From the NCBI GenBank assembly GCA_946540735.1, contig CAMNIN010000003.1:1-64000 (forward strand): 64,000 nucleotides of DNA, in the 5' to 3' direction. The position numbers and the translations under genes are program-made. Below the pieces are notes generated by a model. The model was given only the letters and a program-made list of their open reading frames with translations. It did not search any database and was not told the origin of the DNA. Positions 58,730 through 64,000 of the stretch are shown piece after piece; the first letter of the stretch is position 1; each line of letters begins with the position of its first letter. This stretch comes from an uncultured Prevotellaceae bacterium (GTDB taxonomy: Bacteria; Bacteroidota; Bacteroidia; Bacteroidales; Bacteroidaceae).

Positions 58730-60211
58730 TCAGTTTCTTTCTAAATACAGGTGATGGTCGATGCAGGGGGGCAGCTCGTCCTCGTAGTGGGTCACCATGA
58801 TGAGTGTCTTGTCGCGGCGGCGGCAGAAGGCTTCGATGATGTCTTTCACGAGTTGGCGGTTGCGGTCGTCAAGACCGTGTAGGGGCTCGTCGAGGATGAG
58901 CAGTTCCGGGTCTTTCACGAAGGCTCGGGCCAGGAGCACCAGGCGTTGCTCGCCGCTGGAGAGGGTCATGAACGTTCGGTCGGCCAGATGGGCGATGCCG
59001 AAGATGTCCATCCACCACCGGCATTGCTGGTATTCTGTCTCGTCTGGACGCACGTAGAGCCCTACTGAATCTTTGAGTCCGCTGGCCACGATGTGGATGG
59101 CGGGCAAGTCTTTTTTGTAGGCGCGGTGCATCTCGGGCGATACATAGCCGATGTGGGTCTTGATGTCCCAGATGGTCTCACCTGTGCCGCGCTGCCGGTC
59201 GAAGAGGGTGATGTCGCAGGCATAGCCTTGTGGATTGTCGGCGCAGATGAGGCTCAGCAGGGTGGATTTGCCGCTGCCGTTGCACCCTCTCAACGCCCAG
59301 CGTTCGCCGTTGAGCACCGTCCAGTCAAGATCACGGAGGATGGTGCGTGCGCCATAGCGGATGCTCACCTTGCGCAGCCTCACCACTTCATGGGCGTGGT
59401 AGGGGGTGAGGGGGTAGGGTAGGCCGAGGATGGCTTGCTCTCGATTCTCATCGAGCACGCGTCTGGGTCTCCGGGGCTTGATACGCAGGTATTCCTCGCA
59501 TGGGAGCTTGGGCATGACTGTCATTCCTTCCACGCTCACCACATGAGTGATGAATTGTGGGATGTCGTCGGTTTTGGCCAGCACGAGAATCAGTTGCAGG
59601 GCCTGCTCTTGCGAGAGCGTGGTGAGCAGGCGGGCGAGCTGCGTTCGGGTAGCGGCATCGAGGCCGATGAAGGGATTGTCCATGATCAGGATCCGTGGCT
59701 GGGCAAAGAGGGCTTTGGCCAACTGGTATTTCCTGAGCTCTCCGCTTGAGAGCAGGATGATGTATTTGTCGGTGAGTTGGTCGAGACCGAACAGCTCGTA
59801 GATGTGCTGTTGCAGCTGTCTGCGCTCAGGGGTGTCGGGTCCGGTGAGCCGGAATTCCTGTTCGAGCAGTTCTCCTGCAGTGGGTGTGGATTCGTCGATG
59901 TCGTGCTGGTTCCACCGTTGTTGCAGGTAGTATGTCGCATCGTTGTCGCCTCCGTAGCAGTCGCGGAAGGTGATGTAGCGGATGTTGTCTGCTGCCAGGG
60001 GGCGGGTGCTGGGACGGAAATCGTATTCCGGGTCGTGCATCAAGAGCGGATGGCGGCCGATGAGGATGTCGGCGAGCATGGATTTGCCGGATCCGTTGGG
60101 TCCGACGATGGCGATATGCTCTCCATCGAGCGCCTCGAAGTCGACGGGTTGCGACAGGCGCCATTTGGGCATCCTTGCCACACCTTTCTCTATTTTAATG
60201 GTGGTCTGCAT
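58730..60211 (-). CDS. Two-domain ABC ATPase (ModF-like)
   Basis: A 493-residue protein with two nucleotide-binding domains. Domain 1 has Walker [10 protein letters not shown] (residues 37-45), signature [15 protein letters not shown] and Walker [13 protein letters not shown]. Domain 2 has [13 protein letters not shown] near residue 317, signature [15 protein letters not shown] and [16 protein letters not shown] with a following HYEDELP. No membrane segments. The layout matches ModF/PhrA-type proteins, whose role is not settled (molybdate regulation has been suggested). It overlaps the end of ruvC by 22 bases. An unlinked use with the ATPase-less importer at 1.7-4.5 kb is unlikely. Confidence 0.8.
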   Translation of the reverse strand: MQTTIKIEKGVARMPKWRLSQPVDFEALDGEHIAIVGPNGSGKSMLADILIGRHPLLMHDPEYDFRPSTRPLAADNIRYITFRDCYGGDNDATYYLQQRWNQHDIDESTPTAGELLEQEFRLTGPDTPERRQLQQHIYELFGLDQLTDKYIILLSSGELRKYQLAKALFAQPRILIMDNPFIGLDAATRTQLARLLTTLSQEQALQLILVLAKTDDIPQFITHVVSVEGMTVMPKLPCEEYLRIKPRRPRRVLDENREQAILGLPYPLTPYHAHEVVRLRKVSIRYGARTILRDLDWTVLNGERWALRGCNGSGKSTLLSLICADNPQGYACDITLFDRQRGTGETIWDIKTHIGYVSPEMHRAYKKDLPAIHIVASGLKDSVGLYVRPDETEYQQCRWWMDIFGIAHLADRTFMTLSSGEQRLVLLARAFVKDPELLILDEPLHGLDDRNRQLVKDIIEAFCRRRDKTLIMVTHYEDELPPCIDHHLYLERN

Positions 60212-60759
60212 ATCCGCTGTTGGTTCTTGTTGACGAAATCTTTCCAGCCCTTGAAGTTGGCTTGCGATTCAGGGCGTCCCATTTGCATGAAGTGACAGTA
60301 GGCGGCACCCAGGGCGTCGGTGGCGTCGAGGAAGTGGGGCATGTGGTCTTCGGGAATCTGAAGGAGCCGGCGCAGCATCCCTGCCACTTGTTCTTTCGAG
60401 GCACTGCCATTGCCGGTGATGGCCATCTTGATTTTCAGTGGCGCATACTCATGGATGGGAATGTCGCGCTGGATGGCGGCAGCGATGGCCACTCCCTGGG
60501 CGCGGCCCAGTTTGAGCATCGACTGCACGTTCTTGCCGTAGAAAGGGGCCTCGATGGCCATCTCGTCGGGCAGGTAGGCATCGATCACACCGGTCACCCG
60601 TTCGAAGATGTGCCCCAGTTTCAGATAGGGGTCGCTCATCTTCCGCAGGTCGATGACACCGGTCACCAGCATGGTGGCCTTTTGGCCGGCCACTTTGATC
60701 ACGCCGTAGCCCATCACCGTGGTGCCGGGGTCTATACCGAGTATGATTTTCTCTGTCAT
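60190..60759 (-). CDS. ruvC: Holliday junction endonuclease RuvC
   Basis: A 189-residue nuclease that cuts Holliday junctions in the RuvABC pathway. The ATG at 60759 overlaps the stop of the hydrolase gene upstream (ATGA) and gives [20 protein letters not shown] with catalytic Asp10. The other acidic residues lie in [13 protein letters not shown] and in [17 protein letters not shown] much longer frame upstream is a shadow of the neighbouring gene. Length and motifs are normal. Confidence 0.92.
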   Translation of the reverse strand: MTEKIILGIDPGTTVMGYGVIKVAGQKATMLVTGVIDLRKMSDPYLKLGHIFERVTGVIDAYLPDEMAIEAPFYGKNVQSMLKLGRAQGVAIAAAIQRDIPIHEYAPLKIKMAITGNGSASKEQVAGMLRRLLQIPEDHMPHFLDATDALGAAYCHFMQMGRPESQANFKGWKDFVNKNQQRICRPPLK

Positions 60760-61400
60760 CTGTCGAGGAAGGGGTTTGATTTCAACTCTTCTCCCATCGT
60801 GGTCTGCGGTCCATGACCGGGCAGGATCACGGTTTCGTCGGGCAACTGTGCCAGCAGCCTCAGACTCTGTATGATCTGCATCATACTGCCACCGTGAAGG
60901 TCGGTGCGGCCGATCGACTGTTTGAAAAGGGTGTCGCCGGTCAGCATCAGGTGCTCGTCCTTGAGGTAGAAGCACACGGAGCCGCGCGAGTGACCAGGGG
61001 TGTGGATCACGTGAATCACATGATTTCCGAATCGTATCTCATCGCCGTCGGCGAGGGTCTTACCCACAGGGGGAAAGTCGTATCGGGGCTCGAAGCCGAT
61101 GAACTGCACGGCCTGCTGAGGCAGGTGCTCCATGTAGCTGACGTCATCGGCATGAACTTCGGGCTTCAGCCCAAATTCATCGTGGATGGTGTTGTTGCCG
61201 AAGTTGTGGTCCACATGTCCGTGGGTGCAGAGCAGGTGGACGGGTTTGAGTTGCTGATCGCGGATATAGGATGTCAGTGCCTTGCGCTCTTCCTCATAGT
61301 AGGCACCGCAGTCCACAATCACGCATTCACCGCTGTCATCGCTCACGATGTAGCAGTTTTCTTGCAGCATATTGCATACGAATCGCTCTGTCTTGATCAT
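60756..61400 (-). CDS. Metallo-beta-lactamase-fold hydrolase (glyoxalase II-like)
   Basis: A 214-residue protein with the zinc motif [13 protein letters not shown] (His60, His62, Asp64, His65), a second His in [16 protein letters not shown], an Asp in [15 protein letters not shown] and the last His in [10 protein letters not shown]. This is the layout of small glyoxalase II-like thioester hydrolases (YcbL type). The substrate is unknown. The start overlaps the stop of rsmG by 4 bases and the end overlaps the ruvC start, so the cluster is translated as one unit. Confidence 0.85.
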   Translation of the reverse strand: MIKTERFVCNMLQENCYIVSDDSGECVIVDCGAYYEEERKALTSYIRDQQLKPVHLLCTHGHVDHNFGNNTIHDEFGLKPEVHADDVSYMEHLPQQAVQFIGFEPRYDFPPVGKTLADGDEIRFGNHVIHVIHTPGHSRGSVCFYLKDEHLMLTGDTLFKQSIGRTDLHGGSMMQIIQSLRLLAQLPDETVILPGHGPQTTMGEELKSNPFLDR

Positions 61401-62017
61401 AACGGGATGTATATAAGATGTTTGCCCTTAAACCATTCTTCTTTGATCCGGGTGCTGATGTCTGTCACCTCCATGACTTTCTTGAAGGGAGCTGCCTCCG
61501 CACTGATGTCTCCGCCCTTCAGGCAGAGCAGGCCGTTGGCGATGGCGTTGTGCTGGTGGCGTGAGATGTTCTTGCGGATGATGCGCACAAGGTCGGGGAG
61601 TGGCATGACAGCGCGGCTCACGACAAAATCATACTGGCCCTTCTCTTCCTCACCGCGGATGTGGGTGGCGCGAACGTTTTTCAAGCCGATGGCACGTGAC
61701 ACTTCCTCCACCACATGGATTTTCTTTCCTGTGCCGTCGATGAGGTGAAACTGGCATTCGGGCCAGAGGATGGCCAGGGGGATGCCCGGGAACCCGCCGC
61801 CGGTGCCGAAATCAAGGATGCTGGTGCCTGCGGTGGGATGCAGACCGAATGAGATGGTCAGCGAGTGGAGCACATGGTGTGAATAGAGGTGTTCTATGTC
61901 TTTCCTCGAGATCACGTTGATCTTCTGGTTCCAGTCCGAGTAAAGGGCGTAGAGAGCATCAAACTGTGCTTTCTGCTCATCGGTCAGGTCGGGGAAGTAT
62001 CGTAGCAGCTCGTTCAT
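61397..62017 (-). CDS. rsmG: 16S rRNA (guanine-527-N7)-methyltransferase
   Basis: A 206-residue protein with the start LLRYFPDLTDEQKAQFDALY, the RsmG segment WNQKINVISRKDIEHLYSHH, HSLTISFGLHPTAGTSILDF and the SAM motif GTGGGFPGIPLAI. Later motifs KKIHVVEEVSRAIGLKNVRA and FVVSRAVMPLPDLV complete the signature. It methylates G527 of 16S rRNA. It overlaps the DUF3298 lipoprotein gene by 4 bases. The assignment is firm. Confidence 0.92.
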   Translation of the reverse strand: MNELLRYFPDLTDEQKAQFDALYALYSDWNQKINVISRKDIEHLYSHHVLHSLTISFGLHPTAGTSILDFGTGGGFPGIPLAILWPECQFHLIDGTGKKIHVVEEVSRAIGLKNVRATHIRGEEEKGQYDFVVSRAVMPLPDLVRIIRKNISRHQHNAIANGLLCLKGGDISAEAAPFKKVMEVTDISTRIKEEWFKGKHLIYIPL

Positions 62018-62814
62018 CTCTTCATCAGTCTTTTGATCGTTGAGTATTTCACTTCCACTTGTATCTCACCACGTGAGCGGTCGGCTATTTCTCCTGCCAC
62101 ATAGACGAAAGTGATCGATTTGTCGCCCAGGATGAAGTTGGGGGTGGCGTAGATGTCGCTGTTGATGAAAAAGCCGGATTCCCTTAGGGCTTCCAGGGTC
62201 TTGTGCCCCGATTGCCTCATGAGTTGGTCGGCAATGGCTTCGGAGAGGCCTTTCTCATAGCCGTGCACGAAGATGTCGTCAAGCCGCAACAACCGCTTCC
62301 GGGGGAGGTCGATGTTGCGGCAGAGGGTGTAGCTGGTGGTGATGGAGCCTTGTCGCTGGGTGATGAGGGCTTTGTAGCAGAGGGTGCTGTCGCGGCCTTC
62401 CTCGATGCTGGTCTTCAGCGTATAGCCGATGGTGGCTCCTGCGATGTCGCTCTCGTCGGTGAAAATCCCTGTGTAGAATGCCTTGTAGTCATCCTCGTAA
62501 CGATGGATAAAGGAGTCGATGGCGGCCTGAGGGGTGATTTTTTTGTCGGTGAGCGACAGGTATTCGGGGGATAGGATGCCTGAGCGCAGCAGACTGTCGT
62601 TCACTTGTGCGTATTCCTTGTTGGTGATGTATATCACTTCCAGGTCTACACTGCATTGAGGTGAGGGGATGGAGTCGGTGAGTGGGGTGGAGGTTTGGGC
62701 TTTCAGTGTATCGACGACGATACCCATTTCACGCATGGTTGGTTTATGCTTGCATGCACTCACGGTCCATACGGCTATTGCAAGGAGGGTAACGAGATGG
62801 ATTTGATGCCTCAT
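62014..62814 (-). CDS. DUF3298/RsiV-like lipoprotein
   Basis: A 266-residue precursor with a lipoprotein signal (lipobox VSAC, Cys21). The mature domain (IDSFIHRYEDDYKAFYTGIF, SITTSYTLCRNIDLPRKRLL, RLDDIFVHGYEKGLSEAIAD, FFINSDIYATPNFILGDKSI then TFVYVAGEIADRSRGE) follows the DUF4163/DUF3298 pair seen in RsiV-type proteins. In Bacillus RsiV this region binds lysozyme; in Bacteroidota stand-alone lipoproteins of this type have no known role. It is the first gene of a minus-strand operon with rsmG, the hydrolase and ruvC. Confidence 0.75.
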   Translation of the reverse strand: MRHQIHLVTLLAIAVWTVSACKHKPTMREMGIVVDTLKAQTSTPLTDSIPSPQCSVDLEVIYITNKEYAQVNDSLLRSGILSPEYLSLTDKKITPQAAIDSFIHRYEDDYKAFYTGIFTDESDIAGATIGYTLKTSIEEGRDSTLCYKALITQRQGSITTSYTLCRNIDLPRKRLLRLDDIFVHGYEKGLSEAIADQLMRQSGHKTLEALRESGFFINSDIYATPNFILGDKSITFVYVAGEIADRSRGEIQVEVKYSTIKRLMKR

Positions 62815-62885
62815 CTATACATTTCTAATCTGTACACTGAAACAACGCTTTTGGGGGGATTCCTCCCGTTGTTCCAAATCGCTTG

Positions 62886-62917
62886 CAAAGTTACTCAAAT
62901 CTATCATTAATGCCAAA
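62886..62917 (-). promoter_or_regulatory. Promoter of the DUF3298-rsmG-ruvC operon
   Basis: Minus-strand TTTTG (ending at 62914), a 20-base spacer and TAACTTTG (62893-62886) match the consensus. The start codon is about 72 bases downstream. It is divergent from the ferredoxin promoter. Confidence 0.75.
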
Positions 62918-63077
62918 ATAATTGACCGCTTTTTAAATTATGTTATATTTTCGGCCCATTTTGTAAGCTTTTTAAAGGGTATGTCGCTATGATGTCTCCC
63001 TCTTCTGATGAAGTGACCTTTATTCTCCGTGAATAGAAAAATCGACTGCTTTTTTCTTGGTTTTGGAAAAATTTGAC

Positions 63078-63085
63078 TACATTTG
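63078..63085 (+). promoter_or_regulatory. Probable -7 element for the membrane ferredoxin gene
   Basis: TACATTTG matches TANNTTTG. The best upstream partner is TTG at 63058-63060, only 17 bases away, so the -33 part is weaker than in other promoters of the window. Transcription near 63092 would leave a leader of about 208 bases. Confidence 0.5.
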
Positions 63086-63091
63086 CAGCAA

Positions 63092-63299
63092 TCTTTACCA
63101 AAAGACGGAAATGAACTTGCATGTTCGCAAGAATCTGAGCCCGCACTGGTCTCTTCTCTCTCGAGGAAAGGAAAACCGGATCCGCCGATAAGATATTGCC
63201 TCCTTTGGAGGGTCTTCTGGAGGTCAGGAAGGTAATTTTTGAGGGTTTGGGGGGATAATACTTCATCGAATATTCATACTATACACATATTGATTTATT
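63092..63299 (+). promoter_or_regulatory. Long structured leader, possible riboswitch
   Basis: The leader contains a hairpin CTTGC-ATGTTC-GCAAG (63118-63133), the conserved-looking GAATCTGAGCCCGCACTGG, a GAGGAAAGGAAAACCGGATCCGCCG block and two CCTCC/GGAGG stretches near 63207-63222 that can pair. The blocks AATCxGxGCCCGCxCTG and CCGGATCCGCC are reminiscent of the core and B12 box of cobalamin riboswitches, but spacing and several fixed bases differ. No open frame of interest lies here. A regulatory RNA is possible; the ligand is not assigned. Confidence 0.3.
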
Positions 63300-64000
63300 A
63301 TGCTTAGGAAAATCCGAATAGTTTTGGCTTCCGTGATGTTCGTCGGCATTCTATTGCTGTTTCTCGACTTCACGGGCACGTTGCACCATTGGGTGTCGTG
63401 GATGCCGAAAATCCAGTTCCTTCCGGCTTTGCTGGCTATGAATTTCATCGTGGTGATTGCACTGATTGTGGTCACGTTGATTTTCGGGCGGTTGTATTGC
63501 TCTGTGATTTGTCCGCTGGGTGTCATGCAGGACTTGATTTCCTGTCTTAACAGGAAACGCAACAAATATTCTTACTCCAAGGCCCTGTCGTGGCTGCGCT
63601 ATACCATGCTCATCATCATGGTGGTGGCATGTCTGGCCGGATTGGGGTCGCTGATGGCGCTTCTGGCTCCCTATAGCAGTTTTGGACGCATCGCGACAAT
63701 GATTTTGCAACCGCTTTGGCGTATGGGCAACAATATGCTGGCAGCATGGGCGGAAAGCGCCGACAGCTACCTCTTCTATGCCACGGATGTGTGGATGAAG
63801 AGTTGGCCTGCTTTTATCATCGCTCTTGTCACCTTGCTCGTCGTGGGCTTCCTCGCATGGAAGCATGGCCGTACCTATTGCAACACTATCTGCCCTGTGG
63901 GCACGGTGCTGGGCTTTTTGGCACAATTCTCATGGCTGAAGGTCCATTTCGATACAGAGAAATGCCGGAAATGTTCGATGTGCAGCAAAAACTGCAAAGC
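63300..64000 (+). CDS. Membrane-bound 4Fe-4S ferredoxin (NapH/polyferredoxin-like), partial
   Basis: The frame opens at ATG 63300 and runs off the window (more than 233 residues). The N-terminus has a membrane helix (IVLASVMFVGILLLFLDFTG). Two Cys-x-x-x-Cys-Pro motifs follow (YCSVICPLGVMQDL and YCNTICPVGTVLGF), each after a helix, then the start of a ferredoxin cluster CRKCSMCSKNCK. These are the marks of NapH/RdxA/YccM-like quinol-linked or membrane ferredoxins. The electron partners would be encoded to the right. The long leader suggests regulation at the RNA level. Confidence 0.88.
   Translation, partial: MLRKIRIVLASVMFVGILLLFLDFTGTLHHWVSWMPKIQFLPALLAMNFIVVIALIVVTLIFGRLYCSVICPLGVMQDLISCLNRKRNKYSYSKALSWLRYTMLIIMVVACLAGLGSLMALLAPYSSFGRIATMILQPLWRMGNNMLAAWAESADSYLFYATDVWMKSWPAFIIALVTLLVVGFLAWKHGRTYCNTICPVGTVLGFLAQFSWLKVHFDTEKCRKCSMCSKNCK

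Noticed and set aside
62943..63266. 107-residue minus-strand frame in the gap before the ferredoxin gene
   Set aside because: It spans the predicted plus-strand promoter and leader, is basic and lacks any motif.

Overview
The window looks like chromosome of a Bacteroidota bacterium, most likely Prevotella/Segatella or a close relative. Several intergenic regions carry the Bacteroidota promoter pair (TTTG or TTG, about 20 bases, then TANNTTTG). The protein families also fit: DUF3298 lipoprotein, TupA-like ATP-grasp, two-domain ABC ATPase, and a capsule locus using PglC, WcfR and CapD-type enzymes. All family calls come from reading motifs in the sequence; no database was searched.

Left flank (1-6.5 kb). 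A truncated transposase abuts a broken lyase-like gene. Then come a deacetylase-like gene, an ABC permease and its binding lipoprotein. No ATPase gene is visible for this transporter. The lipoprotein carries an 18-bp minisatellite, and a cluster of composite palindromic repeats lies between the two transport genes. Next are an antitoxin with a frameshifted PIN toxin, a tRNA-Gly(CCC) remnant, and a nucleotidyltransferase gene.

Surface-polysaccharide locus (49.5 kb down to 6.5 kb, all on the minus strand, mostly AT-rich). It starts from a good promoter at 49.62-49.65 kb with an initiating trio: PglC/WcfS-type phosphoglycosyltransferase, WcfR/PglE-type aminotransferase and CapD/WbpM-type dehydratase. 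A phosphocholine cassette follows: outer-membrane barrel, LicC-like cytidylyltransferase, LicC-LicA-like fusion, BCCT transporter and LicD. Then come two PLP enzymes, an ATP-grasp ligase and a GNAT. The centre (36.0-23.3 kb) is an acyl-assembly module: four acyl carrier proteins, two KASIII enzymes, a FabD-type malonyltransferase, three SDR reductases, two adenylating enzymes, two left-handed beta-helix acyltransferases, a second GNAT and a membrane acyltransferase. The distal part (23.1-6.5 kb) holds glycosyltransferases, a GT11 fucosyltransferase, the flippase, a candidate polymerase, a GT2/GT-C pair, and a WbuB-type transferase, NAD-dependent reductase/epimerase, WecA-type transferase and WbuC cupin.

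Inferred working model. The locus makes a glycan begun with a 4-amino-trideoxy sugar, decorated with phosphocholine, and N- or O-acylated with short hydroxyacyl or aminoacyl groups built on dedicated carrier proteins. No dehydratase or enoyl reductase is visible in the module, so one condensation plus a keto-reduction, giving a 3-hydroxyacyl group, is the simplest product.

Right flank (49.8-64 kb) is GC-richer housekeeping sequence: a Fur-family regulator, purA, a 120-bp tandem repeat related to the left-flank palindromes, hisS, a truncated acetylesterase/pectinesterase fusion, a MITE-like element, carB, a two-domain ABC ATPase, ruvC, a metallo-beta-lactamase-fold hydrolase, rsmG, a DUF3298 lipoprotein and, running off the edge, a membrane ferredoxin with a structured leader.
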